Assembly (NCBI GenBank): GCA_005885555.1
Contig: VAWN01000025.1
Coordinates: forward strand, 88,075 to 152,074
Source: Actinomycetota bacterium
GTDB lineage: Bacteria; Actinomycetota; Actinomycetes; Mycobacteriales; Micromonosporaceae
Direction: 5' to 3'
DNA length: 64,000 bases
The translations under genes and the position numbers were made by a program. Shown piece by piece: positions 35,965-45,628 of this stretch; within the stretch, counting starts at the first letter, position 1; every line of letters begins with the position of its first letter. The notes under the pieces are model-generated. The model ran no database searches, was not told the DNA's origin, and was given only the letters and a program-made list of their open reading frames with translations.

Positions 35965-37368
35965 ATGCTGCGCCGTCTCCTGCTGGTCCTGGTACCGCTG
36001 CTGGTGGCGTTGTTCGCGGCGCTGGCGGTACCGCTGGCCGCCAACATCGCCCAGCGCGAGACCCAGACGGTGTACCTCGACCGGCTCGCCGACGCGGACC
36101 GGTTCGCCGCGCTCGCCGACGACGCGTTGCGCCGCAACCGCAACCAGAGCCTGGCCCGCGAGATCGCCACGTACGACCGGACCTACGGCATCGCGGTGGC
36201 GGTCTACGGTCCGGACGGCCGGCCGGTGTCCGGACTGGTCTCCGGGCCCGGCTTCGACGCCGGTACGCCGGGCGTGCGCGACGGCCTGGCCACGGCCCTT
36301 GCCGGATACCGGTCCGACCACATCGCGACGGTGTGGCCCTGGCAGCAGGCCTCGATGGTGGTCGCCGAGCCGGTCGGGCGGGACAGCGGCGTGATCGCGG
36401 TGGTGGTGACGGTGTCGCCGACCGACCGGCTCCGCTCGACCGTGCTGGTGCGCTGGGGGGAGCTGGCCGGGCTCGGGGTGCTGCCGTTCCTGCTCGCCGT
36501 CCTGGCCGGGTGGCAGCTGGCCCGCTGGGTGCTGCGGCCGGTCCGCGACCTCGACCGGGCCACCGTGGCCATCGCGGCCGGGCGGCTGGACGCGCGCGCC
36601 GTGACCGTGGCCGGTCCACCGGAGCTGCGCCGGCTGGCCGGCTCGTTCAACACGATGATCGACACGGTCCGCCGTACCCTGCGCCGTCAGCGCAGCTTCG
36701 CCGCCGACGCCTCGCACCAGCTGCGCAATCCGCTGGCGAGCCTGCGGCTGGCGGTGGACAACCTGGCCGGGTACGTCGAGCCGGAGGGTCAGGACCTGCA
36801 CGGCGTCGCGGTCGCCGAGGTCGAGGAGATGGGCCACGTGGTCGACAACATGCTCGCGTTGACCGCGCTGGAGGGCACCACGCTGGCCGGTACCCGCCAG
36901 CTCGTCGCGCCGGTCCTCACCGGCCACGGGTCGCGGTGGGGACAGCTCGCCGGGGAGCGCGGCATGGTGCTGTCGGTCGAGGTACCCGACGACCGGATCG
37001 CCACGTACGTCCCGCCCGACCCGCTGGGCAACCTGCTCGACGAGCTGGTCGGCAACGCGTGCCGGCTCAGTGGCGGCTCGACGGTGGTGGTCCGCGCCGT
37101 CGCCGAGGGCGTCGACGTCGTGCTGTCGGTGTGCGACGACGGTGCCGGGCTGTCCGCGCAGGACCGGGCCGCGGCCGGCAACCGGTACTGGCGCGGTGCG
37201 GCCCATGCCGAGATCCCCGGTACCGGGCTGGGGCTGGCGATCTGCCGGGAGGTGGTGGACGCCTGGGGCGGTACCTTGACGCTGCGGGCGGTGCAGCCGC
37301 ACGGGTTGTGTGTGCGGATCGCCCTGCCGGCCGCCGGCCCCGATCAGGGCTTGACCGAGCGGAAGTAG
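35965..37368 (+). CDS. Membrane sensor histidine kinase
   Basis: A 467-residue kinase. One transmembrane segment lies near residues 4-27. An external sensor part of about 135 residues and a second transmembrane segment (LAGLGVLPFLLAVLAGWQLARW, about 165-186) follow. A HAMP linker (RPVRDLDRATVAIAAGRLDAR) leads to the HisKA box FAADASHQLRNPLASL with His251. The HATPase has ELVGNACRL, CDDGAGLS and GTGLGLAI. Its stop overlaps the convergent TAXI-protein gene by 25 bases. The response regulator at 38306 is the likely partner although it is on the other strand. Confidence 0.92.
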   Translation: MLRRLLLVLVPLLVALFAALAVPLAANIAQRETQTVYLDRLADADRFAALADDALRRNRNQSLAREIATYDRTYGIAVAVYGPDGRPVSGLVSGPGFDAGTPGVRDGLATALAGYRSDHIATVWPWQQASMVVAEPVGRDSGVIAVVVTVSPTDRLRSTVLVRWGELAGLGVLPFLLAVLAGWQLARWVLRPVRDLDRATVAIAAGRLDARAVTVAGPPELRRLAGSFNTMIDTVRRTLRRQRSFAADASHQLRNPLASLRLAVDNLAGYVEPEGQDLHGVAVAEVEEMGHVVDNMLALTALEGTTLAGTRQLVAPVLTGHGSRWGQLAGERGMVLSVEVPDDRIATYVPPDPLGNLLDELVGNACRLSGGSTVVVRAVAEGVDVVLSVCDDGAGLSAQDRAAAGNRYWRGAAHAEIPGTGLGLAICREVVDAWGGTLTLRAVQPHGLCVRIALPAAGPDQGLTERK

Positions 37369-38303
37369 TTCAGCGCGCCCGGGTGCAGCCGGACCGGCCC
37401 GGTCGAGATGCCGGACCGGACGTTGATCCGGTTGGCCTCCAGGTGGCCGACGGCGATCCGGGCCCGTTCGGCGAACAGCGCTGCCGCGATCCGTTCCACC
37501 ACGTCGTCGGCGAGGTCGGGCCGGGCGAGCAGCAGGTTCGGCACGGTGAGCGTGCCCGTCGCCGCCACCCCGGGATAGGCGGAGGACGGCAGGACGGCCG
37601 GGGTGTAGGAGTCGCCGTACCGGTCGGCCAGCGCCGCGGCGTACTGCTCCAGCGGGATCAGCCGGATCGCGGTGCGCCGGGCCAGGTCGGTGATGGCCGG
37701 GGTGGGTACGCCGGTCAGCGACAGCATCGCGGCCACCCGGCCGGCCGCCAGCAGTGCGGCGCTGTCGGTCTGGTCGGCGTCGACCAGGTGTGGCCGGATC
37801 CCGGCGAGGTCCACCAGGCGGTTGGCGGTGAACCGGGTACCGGAGCCGGCCGCGCCGGACGCCACCGGGCGCCCGTCCAGGTCGGTGAAGGAACGCAGCG
37901 GGCTGGCCGTCGGTACGACCAGGTGCATCCAGCTGTCGTACAGCCGGCTGATCGCGGTCGTGTCGGCCGGCTGCCCGCTCGCCAGCCCCTCGACGACGGC
38001 GTCCAGCGAGGCGAACGCGAGGTCGGTACCCCCGCCGGCGAGCAGGTGCAGGTTGTCCACGGACGCGCCGGTCTGGATCTCCCGCACCCGGGTACCGGGG
38101 AACCGCTCGGCGAGCACCCGGACGAGCTGGCCGCCGATGGCGCGGTACACGGCGCCTTTCGGGCCGGTCGCGATCCGCAGCTCGGCCGGTGCGTCGGCGG
38201 GGGCGCGCCCGGCCCCGGCGACCAGGAAGCGCCCGGCGGCCGTCGCCGAGACCACAGCCGCCGTCGTGGCCAGCCCGGCCCCGAGAACCACCCGGCGCCG
38301 CAC
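37344..38303 (-). CDS. TAXI-family solute-binding protein
   Basis: A 319-residue exported protein. The N-terminal signal (RRRVVLGAGLATTAAVVSATAAG) precedes the TAXI-type binding domain: RIATGPKGAVYRAIGGQLVRVL, VREIQTGASVDNLHLLAGGGTDLAFASLD and SGTRFTANRL. TAXI proteins normally deliver ligand to a TRAP transporter, but none is encoded nearby. The gene follows the response-regulator gene by two bases, so the binding protein may be a periplasmic sensor arm for the two-component system. I took GTG at 38303; CTG at 38310 is an alternative. Confidence 0.85.
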   Translation of the reverse strand: MRRRVVLGAGLATTAAVVSATAAGRFLVAGAGRAPADAPAELRIATGPKGAVYRAIGGQLVRVLAERFPGTRVREIQTGASVDNLHLLAGGGTDLAFASLDAVVEGLASGQPADTTAISRLYDSWMHLVVPTASPLRSFTDLDGRPVASGAAGSGTRFTANRLVDLAGIRPHLVDADQTDSAALLAAGRVAAMLSLTGVPTPAITDLARRTAIRLIPLEQYAAALADRYGDSYTPAVLPSSAYPGVAATGTLTVPNLLLARPDLADDVVERIAAALFAERARIAVGHLEANRINVRSGISTGPVRLHPGALNYFRSVKP

Positions 38304-38305
38304 GG

Positions 38306-38971
38306 TCAGCCGCTCGGCTCGGTGCGCAACCGGTACCCGACGCCCCGGACGGTCTGCACGAACCCCGGATCGCCAAGCTTGCCCCGCAGCGAGGCGACGT
38401 GTACCTCGACCGTGTGCGGGTTGCCCGCCCAGGTGGTCTGCCACACGTCGGCGAGCAGCTGCTCGCGGGTCACCACGGTGCCCGGCCGGCGGGCGAGCGC
38501 GCCGAGCAGGTCGAACTCCTTGCGGGTCAGGGCGACCTCGCGGCCGTCCACCTCCACCCGGCGGGCGTCCACGTCGAGACGCAGCGACCCGACCTGCCGG
38601 GTACCGCTGACGGCGGCGCCGCGCGCGGCGCGCCGCATCACCGCGTCGATCCGGGCGTTCAGCTCGGCCACGCCGAAGGGCTTGACGATGTAGTCGTCGG
38701 CGCCGGTGCGCAGCCCGTTGACCCGGTCCCGTTCCTCGCCCCGGGCGGTCACCGCGATGATCGCCACGTCGCCGCGGCGCCGAAGCTCCCGGCACACCTC
38801 CAGGCCGTCGCGGTCGGGCAGGCCGAGGTCGAGCAGCACCAGGTCGACCGGGGGCGCCGCCAAAGCCTGCGCCGCGGTCGGCGCGCAGATCACCCGGTAC
38901 CCCCGGGCGCGCAGCGCGGTCTCCAGCCCGCGCGCCACGCGCGGGTTGTCCTCGACCAGAAGCACGCGCAT
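38306..38971 (-). CDS. OmpR/PhoB-family response regulator
   Basis: A 221-residue regulator. The receiver domain (residues 1-115) has phosphoacceptor LVLLDLGLPDRDG, acidic pair VEDN and lysine in IVKPFG. The winged helix (about 128-218) reads LTRKEFDLLGALARRPGTVVTREQLLADVW and VEVHVASLRGKLGD. It probably takes phosphate from the kinase at 35965. It is co-transcribed with the TAXI binding protein. Confidence 0.93.
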   Translation of the reverse strand: MRVLLVEDNPRVARGLETALRARGYRVICAPTAAQALAAPPVDLVLLDLGLPDRDGLEVCRELRRRGDVAIIAVTARGEERDRVNGLRTGADDYIVKPFGVAELNARIDAVMRRAARGAAVSGTRQVGSLRLDVDARRVEVDGREVALTRKEFDLLGALARRPGTVVTREQLLADVWQTTWAGNPHTVEVHVASLRGKLGDPGFVQTVRGVGYRLRTEPSG

Positions 38972-39006
38972 ACCACACCCTAGTTCCCGGTACCGGCGCC
39001 AACGTT

Positions 39007-39408
39007 TCAGATTTCGCGCAACTCTCCCGTGGATACCGCGGCCCGCAGCACCGCCGGCAGCAGTTCGGGTGCGCTGTCCTTGACCAGGAACCGGCATGCC
39101 CCGGCGGCGAGCGCGTCGGCGCTGACCCAGCCGTCGATGCTGATCGCGACCGACGGGAGGCCGAGCTCGCGGGTGAGCGTGCGCAGCAGCCCGAGCCCGT
39201 GGCTGGCGTCCGGCAGGAGGACGTCGACCAGGACGACGGCCGGCGCCGCCTCCCGCGCGAGCTCCAGCGCGGTGGACACGTCGGCCGCCACCCCCACCAC
39301 CTCGATCCCCGATGACGCGGCGAGAAAGCTGCGCAGCGCCGTCCGCACCCGCAGGTCGTCCTCCACGATGAGGACGCGGATGGCCGCGTCTGCGTTGTCG
39401 CGGGCCAC
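39007..39408 (-). CDS. Stand-alone response-regulator receiver domain
   Basis: A 133-residue protein that is only a receiver fold: RVLIVEDDLRVRTAL, phosphoacceptor region VVLVDVLLPDASHG and lysine in RFLVKDSAPELLPAVL. No DNA-binding part follows. The GTG at 39408 has GAGGAG six bases upstream. A TTG 42 bases earlier is less well supported. It lies downstream of the NarL-type regulator and may act as a phosphate sink or alternative output for the kinase at 40210. Confidence 0.82.
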   Translation of the reverse strand: MARDNADAAIRVLIVEDDLRVRTALRSFLAASSGIEVVGVAADVSTALELAREAAPAVVLVDVLLPDASHGLGLLRTLTRELGLPSVAISIDGWVSADALAAGACRFLVKDSAPELLPAVLRAAVSTGELREI

Positions 39409-39535
39409 CGGCGGCTCCTCGGACGGGGCGAGACTCGTAACGCCAGTCAAACACCGGACCGGTGATGCCTGCAGGGCGCTTCGACCCGACCCCGCCGCGA
39501 CATTTGTCGCACCGCCGGCCCAGGGCGCCGCCCGC

Positions 39536-40213
39536 CTAGGGACTGGACACCAGCCCCTCCCGGATCGCCCACAGCGCGGCCTGCGTCCGCGACGCCAGGC
39601 CGAGCTTGGACAGCACGTTGCTGACGTGGGTGCGCGCGGTCCGCTCGCTGATCACCAGCGTGTCGGCGATGTCGTGGTTGGACTTGCCCTGCGCGACCAG
39701 CACCAGAATCTCCCGCTCGCGCGGCGTCAACCCCATGGGGGTACCGGTGGGCGTGATCAGCGACCGGGTCAGCTTGCGGGCCACCACCGGGTCGAGGTGC
39801 ACCTCGCCCCGGTGCGCCGCCCGGACGGCCGCGACCACCTCGTCGGCCTCGGCGTCCTTGAGCAGGTACCCGGCCGCGCCGGCTTCCAGCGCCACGTGTA
39901 CCCGGTCCGCCTCGCTGAAACTGGTCAGCGCGACCACCTCGACGTCCGGGTACAGGCGCTTGATGGTCGTGGTGGCGGCGATGCCGTCCATGCGGGGCAT
40001 GACCAGATCCATGAGGATGACGTCGGGCAGCCCGTGGTGGGCCGCGAGCACGGCCAGTTCGTCGAGCGCGGCCCGTCCGTCCACCGCCTCGCCGATCACC
40101 TCGATGTCGTCGAGCATGTCGAAGAACGCGTGCATCCCGCGCCGGACCACCGCGTGGTCGTCGACGAGGAAGACCCGGATCCCTTGTGCGGCAACCGACC
40201 CGTTCGCTGTCAT
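39536..40213 (-). CDS. NarL/FixJ-family response regulator
   Basis: A 225-residue regulator. The receiver (RVFLVDDHAVVRRGMHAFF, VILMDLVMPRMDG, GYLLKDAEADEV) is joined to a LuxR HTH (GLTPREREILVLVAQGKSNHDIADTLVISERTARTHVSNVLSKL). Its ATG overlaps the stop of the kinase gene (ATGA), so the two are a cognate pair. Target genes are unknown. Confidence 0.94.
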   Translation of the reverse strand: MTANGSVAAQGIRVFLVDDHAVVRRGMHAFFDMLDDIEVIGEAVDGRAALDELAVLAAHHGLPDVILMDLVMPRMDGIAATTTIKRLYPDVEVVALTSFSEADRVHVALEAGAAGYLLKDAEADEVVAAVRAAHRGEVHLDPVVARKLTRSLITPTGTPMGLTPREREILVLVAQGKSNHDIADTLVISERTARTHVSNVLSKLGLASRTQAALWAIREGLVSSP

Positions 40214-42711
40214 GTGCTCCTCCGCCCAGGCGTGCCGCCGGTTGTCGTGGCTTCACCGGGCAGCGGTGGCGACAGGACGTCCGGCACGATCACCCGGACC
40301 GTCGTACCGGCGGGCGAGCTGTCCACGCTCAGGCGGCCGCCGAGTCGTTCCGCGCGCTCACGCATTCCCGCAAGGCCGAGGTGTCCGGGGTACGGCGCCT
40401 GCGGATCGAAGCCGACCCCGTCGTCGGCGACCTCCACGACGAGGGTTCCCGCCGCGCCGGACGCCTCGTGCAGGCGGATGTCGACCCGGCCGGCGCGGGC
40501 GTGCTTGACGCTGTTGTGCAGTGCCTCCTGGACGACCCGCAGGAGTTCCCGCTCCGCCTGCTCGTCCAGCGGTAGACGGTCGGCGCCGCCCTGGACGTGT
40601 ATCTCAAACTCCTCCCGGGCCGCAACCGCGGCGGCGTGCCGGCGTACCGCGGCGACCAGCCCCTCCTCGTGCAGCCCGTCCGGCCGGAGCTGGAAGATCA
40701 GGGCCCGCATCTCGGCCAGCGCGCCCTGTGTCAGGACCCGCAACTCGGCCAGTCCCCGGGTGACCCGTCCCTCCTCGTCGGCGCCCTGCCGCCGGACCGC
40801 CAGCTCCACCGCCCGCACGTGCAGGTTCATCGAGAACAGTGCCTGGGAGACCGAGTCGTGCAGCTCTCCCGCCAGCCGGTGGCGCTCCTCGCGGCGGTGC
40901 GCCTCGGCCACGGCGGCGGACGCGGCGCGTTCCCGCTCGACGAGGAACACGCGGTGCAGCGCGGAGGCGAGCTGCTCCTGCAACGCCACGTACATCCAGC
41001 CGATCGGCGGGCCGAGCTCGAACAGCACGAACCCGAGCTGCTGCTCCCGGAAGTACAGCGGAGCGGCGACCATGCTGTACGGCATCGCCCGGCGCAGCCG
41101 GTCGCCCGGCACGAGCCGCACCGGGTCGAACACCGCGCCGTCCGGCGGTACCTCGACGGGTGCGCCGTTCTCGTAGGCGAGCAGCAGCCGGGACCGGTCG
41201 GTCGGAGTGTCCACAGTGGACCCGTAGGCGACGAGGTAGCAGCCGGGCACGCCGAGGCGGGGGAGCTGCCCGGCCAGCGCACGGGCGAGCGAGTCGAGGT
41301 CCGGGGCGGTGATCAGCTCCTGGCCGACCTCCCGGACGATCTGGTTGCGCTTGTGCGCCAGTACGTCGCCGTACCGCCAGTACCGTTCGGCCGTCTCGCT
41401 GAGCAGCATCTGGGCCTGCAGCCACAACTGCTCGGCGCGGCCGGTGTCGTCGGCCACCAGCTCCCGCAGCCCGAACAGCACCCGCCACCAGTTGTCCACG
41501 CTCTCCCCGTCGGTCAGGCTGAGCTGCACCAGTTCTTCGAGCCGGCGCAGGAACGCCTCGGGCGACTGCCCGTCGACCGCGCCAACGAACAACGTCGCGA
41601 GCATGTCGGGCCAGTCGGCGGGCAGTCCCGTGGACCGCTGCATCAACGCCTGCCGAAGGTGATCGTGCGGGCCGGCCCCTGCCGTACCGGCCGGCCCGCT
41701 CAGCGACGCGGTCGGTCGGCAGCCGCAGGAGTGCCGCACGATCAGCTCGGTCGGCACCATGACCGTCGGCGGCACCGGCTCACCGTGCAGCAGCGCGAGC
41801 AGGGTCTGCACCGCGTACCGGCCCATCTCCCGGAACGGCGCGTGCACGGTGGTCAGCGACAGGGCGCCCGCGCTGACGTTGACGGTCTGGCGGACGACCC
41901 CGGTTTCCCCGGTACCGCGGTCGACGCTGAAGTCGTTGGTGTACATGTTGGCGAAGTCGTCGAACCCGACGACTGCGATGTCCTCAGGCGTCCGCATGCC
42001 GGCTGTCGCCAGCGCGGAGAGCACGGCCACGGCGAAGTCGTCGTTCGCGGCCACCACGGCGTCGGGCCGCTGGCCCTGGGCGAGCATGCGGGTGACCGCG
42101 GCGGCGGCCTCCTCCGGTATCCAGGCGGAGGCCGGCGCGCTCACCAGTTCGGGGTGCTCGACCAGCCCGTGGGCGGCGAGCGCGTCGCGGTACCCCTGGT
42201 AGCGCTCGCCGGCCCCGTCATGGTTGGTCGGGCCGCTGATGAAGGCGATCCGGCGGTGACCGTGCGCCTCGATGAGGTGCGTGACGACGCTCGACATGCC
42301 CTGCCGGTTGTCCATCAGGATCACCGGTGCCGGCCCGAGCGGCTGCTCCACGCTGACCGTCGGTACCGGTCCGAACCGGCCGCACAGCTCCGCCAGCCGG
42401 TCGGCGCCCACGTTGATCCCCAGCAGGCTGGTCCAGACGATCAGGCCGTCCACGGTCTCGTCGCTGACCAGGTCGTAGATCGCGTTGGCCTGCTTGCCGA
42501 AGCCCGGGGCGTCCAGCGCGCCGCCACAGAAGCAGATGAAGTCGCACCCGTGGTCGGCGGCGGCGTCGATCGCACCGAGCCACTGCTCGCTGACCAGCTC
42601 CAGCAGTTCCTGCGTCAGCATGCCCAGCACCGGACGCCGCGCCCCATCGGGCCGACCGTTCGTCGTGATCATCGGCGCCGCCTTGGTCGTCGCGGCGACC
42701 ACCGGAGACAC
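40210..42711 (-). CDS. Cytoplasmic hybrid sensor: LacI-like ligand domain fused to a HisKA_3 histidine kinase
   Basis: An 833-residue protein. Residues about 25-330 form a periplasmic-binding/LacI-type sugar-sensor fold: PVLGMLTQELLELVSEQW, DGLIVWTSLLG, GHRRIAFISGP, RPDAVVAANDDFAVAVLSAL and PEDIAVVGFDDF. There is no HTH before it, no signal peptide and no transmembrane segment. A GAF-like region follows (about 430-600). The DHp helix has His618 in LAGELHDSVSQALFSMNL. The HATPase (QEALHNSVKHA, VADDGVGFDP, HLGLAGMRERAERLGG) completes it. A repressor-type sensor has thus been joined to a kinase. The start is uncertain: GTG at 42711 or ATG at 42672. Confidence 0.88.
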   Translation of the reverse strand: MSPVVAATTKAAPMITTNGRPDGARRPVLGMLTQELLELVSEQWLGAIDAAADHGCDFICFCGGALDAPGFGKQANAIYDLVSDETVDGLIVWTSLLGINVGADRLAELCGRFGPVPTVSVEQPLGPAPVILMDNRQGMSSVVTHLIEAHGHRRIAFISGPTNHDGAGERYQGYRDALAAHGLVEHPELVSAPASAWIPEEAAAAVTRMLAQGQRPDAVVAANDDFAVAVLSALATAGMRTPEDIAVVGFDDFANMYTNDFSVDRGTGETGVVRQTVNVSAGALSLTTVHAPFREMGRYAVQTLLALLHGEPVPPTVMVPTELIVRHSCGCRPTASLSGPAGTAGAGPHDHLRQALMQRSTGLPADWPDMLATLFVGAVDGQSPEAFLRRLEELVQLSLTDGESVDNWWRVLFGLRELVADDTGRAEQLWLQAQMLLSETAERYWRYGDVLAHKRNQIVREVGQELITAPDLDSLARALAGQLPRLGVPGCYLVAYGSTVDTPTDRSRLLLAYENGAPVEVPPDGAVFDPVRLVPGDRLRRAMPYSMVAAPLYFREQQLGFVLFELGPPIGWMYVALQEQLASALHRVFLVERERAASAAVAEAHRREERHRLAGELHDSVSQALFSMNLHVRAVELAVRRQGADEEGRVTRGLAELRVLTQGALAEMRALIFQLRPDGLHEEGLVAAVRRHAAAVAAREEFEIHVQGGADRLPLDEQAERELLRVVQEALHNSVKHARAGRVDIRLHEASGAAGTLVVEVADDGVGFDPQAPYPGHLGLAGMRERAERLGGRLSVDSSPAGTTVRVIVPDVLSPPLPGEATTTGGTPGRRST

Positions 42712-42787
42712 CGGCCGCCGGTCCAGCGCACGGGGCTCAGCGTACTCGCAAACTCACCAACCGGTCACGGCCGAACGGGCCTCGCTG

Positions 42788-45628
42788 TCAGCCGTCGGTG
42801 GACTCCCGCCGGGACGCGCTGACCGCCAGCTCCACCCGCGAGCGCAGGCCGAGCTTGCCGAGGATGTGCGACACGTGGGTCTGCACGGTACGCCGGGACA
42901 GGTACAGCTTCGCGGCGATGTCCGGGTTCGACAGGCCCTCGGCGACCAGGAACGCGACCTTCAGCTCGGTCGCCGTCAATGACTCCCAGCCGTGACTGGC
43001 CCGCTTGTGGTTGCGCCGATTGCTCGCGTGCACGCCGAAGGGGCGCAGCCGGGCGACGGCGCGGGCGCTGTCCCAGCCGGCGTCGAGCGCGGTGTAGAGG
43101 GCGAGCGCGTGGGTCAGCGCCGCGCGGGCCTGGGTGACCTCGCCCCGCCGGGCGAGCACGACGGCGGCGTTCTCGTACCCGTACCCCTCGTGCAGCGGCC
43201 GGCCGGCGCGGCGGAAGGCGTCCGCGGCGGCGAGGAGCGGGGCCGGGTCGTCGTCGGCGAGACCCTGACACACCAGGGCGGTACCGCTCAGGCTGTCGAC
43301 CGGATCGGTGGCGGCCAGTTCGCGGGTGGTCCGCGCCAGGTGGCCGGCCCGGTCCCGGTCGCCGACGACGGCGGCGAGCCGGGCGAGGTCGAGGCAGATC
43401 TCGTGGCTGGTCCGGCGGGGCTGGAGCGGGGACGGCTCCAGCCATACCGGGTACAGCAGGTCGAGCGCGGCGCGTGGGTTCCCGCGCGCCTCCTCGGTCA
43501 GCGCCTGGGCCCACAGCGCGAGGTGCCGGTACACCCGGCCGCCCACGCTGCCGTCCGCCGGGACCGGTGTGCACGGGGGCGGCACACCCTCGCGGTGGAC
43601 CGCGATCAGTGCGGCCACCGGCGCCAGCGCGGCGCCGAGACGGTACGGGTCGGGAAGCTCCAGGCCGGTCCGGATCTCGGCCAGCGCGTCGTCCCAGCGG
43701 CCGTCGAGGAACCGCAGCCGGGCCCGGGTCGCGTAGTGCGCGGCCAGATGGGTACCGCCGGCGCGCTGGTTGTGGCGCACCCCGTCGGCCAGCGCCTCGT
43801 CCGCCTCGGCCAGGCGGTCCAGCCCGAGCAGGCAGGCGCCGCGCACGAGGTGCGGATTCAGCTCCAGGTCGGGCGGCACCCCGGTGGCGAACGCGGCCAG
43901 CGCCCGGTCGACCAGCGCCAGGGCTCGGGGCAGGTTGCCCAGAACAAGCTGGTGCGCGGCGAGGATGTGGTACCCGTACCCGACCGACGCGGCGTCCCCG
44001 CAGGACTCGCCGGCCACGATCGCCTGGTGCGCCGAGTCCGCCGCCACGTCGAACTTCTCCAGGACGAGGAAGCTCAGGGCCGCCAGGCCGTGGAAGCGGC
44101 CCGCCTCGGCCGGCGTCAGGTCGGGGGCGGCCAGCGCCTCCCGGACCGTGGCCACCACGTCGGCCAGCCGCCCCTGCTGGTACCGTGCCCGCGCGAGCAG
44201 CCAGCGCAACGCCCCCGGGTCGCCACCCGTACCGTCGGCGAGCGCGGCGTGCGCCACCTCCTCGGCCTCGTCGAGGTCGCCGGTCCACAGCAGCGCGCGG
44301 GCGAGGTGCGGGCGCAGCATCCGCGCCCGGTCGCCGTCCGCGATGGCCAGCGCCCGGCGCAGCAGCGGTACCGCGAGGTCCGGCGCGCGTACCGTCAGCG
44401 CGTCCGCCGAGGCGGTCACCCAGTCGACCAGGTGCCGGTCCACCGTGGTACCGGCGACCAGGTGCTCGGCGACCCGCTCGACCGGGGCGCCCGCCGCGGC
44501 CATCGCCTGCCCGGCGCGCAGCCGCAGCGCCCGGCGCACCGACTGCGGCTGCAGCGCGGAAAGCGCTTCCCGGATGAGCGCGTGGCGGAACGCCAACGCC
44601 TGCCCGGTATCGACGAGCAGCCCGGCGGCCACCGCGTCGGTCACCGCGTCGGCCAGCGCCGCCACGGACAGGTCCAGCACCATCGACAGCTCTGTCACGT
44701 CGATGTGCGGCCCGAGGATCGAGGCCGTGGACAGCACCTGCCGGACCGGGCGGGGCAGGACGTCCAGCCGCTGCTGCACCGCCTCGACGAGGGAACGGGG
44801 CACCGGGAAGCTGGTACCGGCGTCGATGTCCGCGACCCCGCCGGTGATCCGGATCGCGCCCTCCCGGTCCAGCGCGGCCAGCAGTTCGCCGACGTACATC
44901 GGGTTGCCGCCCGCCCCCGCCACCACCCGCAGCAGGGCCGGTCCGGCGGGCGCGCCGAACCGGTCCGCGACCAGTTCCGCGACCGCGCAGTCGGACAGCG
45001 GACCGAGCGTCAGCGACTGCGCGCCGTGCGCGAGCAGCCCGCGGACCAGTTCGGTGGCCGTCTCGTCCTGCGCCGTCCACCAGGTCGCGAGGGCCAGCAG
45101 CACCGACTGCTGCGCGAGGCTGCGACCGAGCCGGTGCAGCACCACCATGCTCGCCCGGTCGGCCCATTGGACGTCGTCGACGATCAGGGCCACCGGACCC
45201 TGGGCGCACCGCCGGTCCACCAGGTCGAGGACGGCCTCGGTGACCACGAACTCGTGGTTGCTCGCCGCGCTGGTCTGCGCGTACCCGTCGACGTCGCGCA
45301 GCAGTGCCGCGACCCGGCCGCAGCCGGCGCCGGCGCCGTCCGGGTGCGGACCGGCGGTGATCCCCAGGCAACCGTCGACGACCGCGAAGGGCAGCCGCTG
45401 CTCCAGCGCCGCCGCGCCGCCCCGGAACACCTGTACCCCGAGGCTGTCGCACTCGGCGGCCACGACGTCGAGCAGGGTCGTCTTGCCGATGCCCGCTTCG
45501 CCGTCGAGCACGACCGCCGCGCCGCGCCCTGACGCGACCTGCCGGACAAGCGCGGACAGTTGATCGACCGCGGCCTGCCGGCCCACCGGTGCCGGTACCC
45601 GTCGTGCCGCCGCAGCCAATGTGATCAC
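42788..45628 (-). CDS. LAL-family (MalT-like) LuxR regulator with AAA ATPase
   Basis: A 946-residue regulator. The N-terminal ATPase has Walker A DGEAGIGKTTLLDVVA near residue 42 and Walker B LIVDDVQWADRASM. A long helical, TPR-like middle is followed by a LuxR HTH at the end (LTATELKVAFLVAEGLSNPDIAAKLYLSRRTVQTHVSHILGKL). The GTG start lies within the stop of a 67-codon upstream frame. It is encoded beside the surface-protein operon and could regulate it, but there is no direct evidence. Confidence 0.88.
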   Translation of the reverse strand: MITLAAAARRVPAPVGRQAAVDQLSALVRQVASGRGAAVVLDGEAGIGKTTLLDVVAAECDSLGVQVFRGGAAALEQRLPFAVVDGCLGITAGPHPDGAGAGCGRVAALLRDVDGYAQTSAASNHEFVVTEAVLDLVDRRCAQGPVALIVDDVQWADRASMVVLHRLGRSLAQQSVLLALATWWTAQDETATELVRGLLAHGAQSLTLGPLSDCAVAELVADRFGAPAGPALLRVVAGAGGNPMYVGELLAALDREGAIRITGGVADIDAGTSFPVPRSLVEAVQQRLDVLPRPVRQVLSTASILGPHIDVTELSMVLDLSVAALADAVTDAVAAGLLVDTGQALAFRHALIREALSALQPQSVRRALRLRAGQAMAAAGAPVERVAEHLVAGTTVDRHLVDWVTASADALTVRAPDLAVPLLRRALAIADGDRARMLRPHLARALLWTGDLDEAEEVAHAALADGTGGDPGALRWLLARARYQQGRLADVVATVREALAAPDLTPAEAGRFHGLAALSFLVLEKFDVAADSAHQAIVAGESCGDAASVGYGYHILAAHQLVLGNLPRALALVDRALAAFATGVPPDLELNPHLVRGACLLGLDRLAEADEALADGVRHNQRAGGTHLAAHYATRARLRFLDGRWDDALAEIRTGLELPDPYRLGAALAPVAALIAVHREGVPPPCTPVPADGSVGGRVYRHLALWAQALTEEARGNPRAALDLLYPVWLEPSPLQPRRTSHEICLDLARLAAVVGDRDRAGHLARTTRELAATDPVDSLSGTALVCQGLADDDPAPLLAAADAFRRAGRPLHEGYGYENAAVVLARRGEVTQARAALTHALALYTALDAGWDSARAVARLRPFGVHASNRRNHKRASHGWESLTATELKVAFLVAEGLSNPDIAAKLYLSRRTVQTHVSHILGKLGLRSRVELAVSASRRESTDG

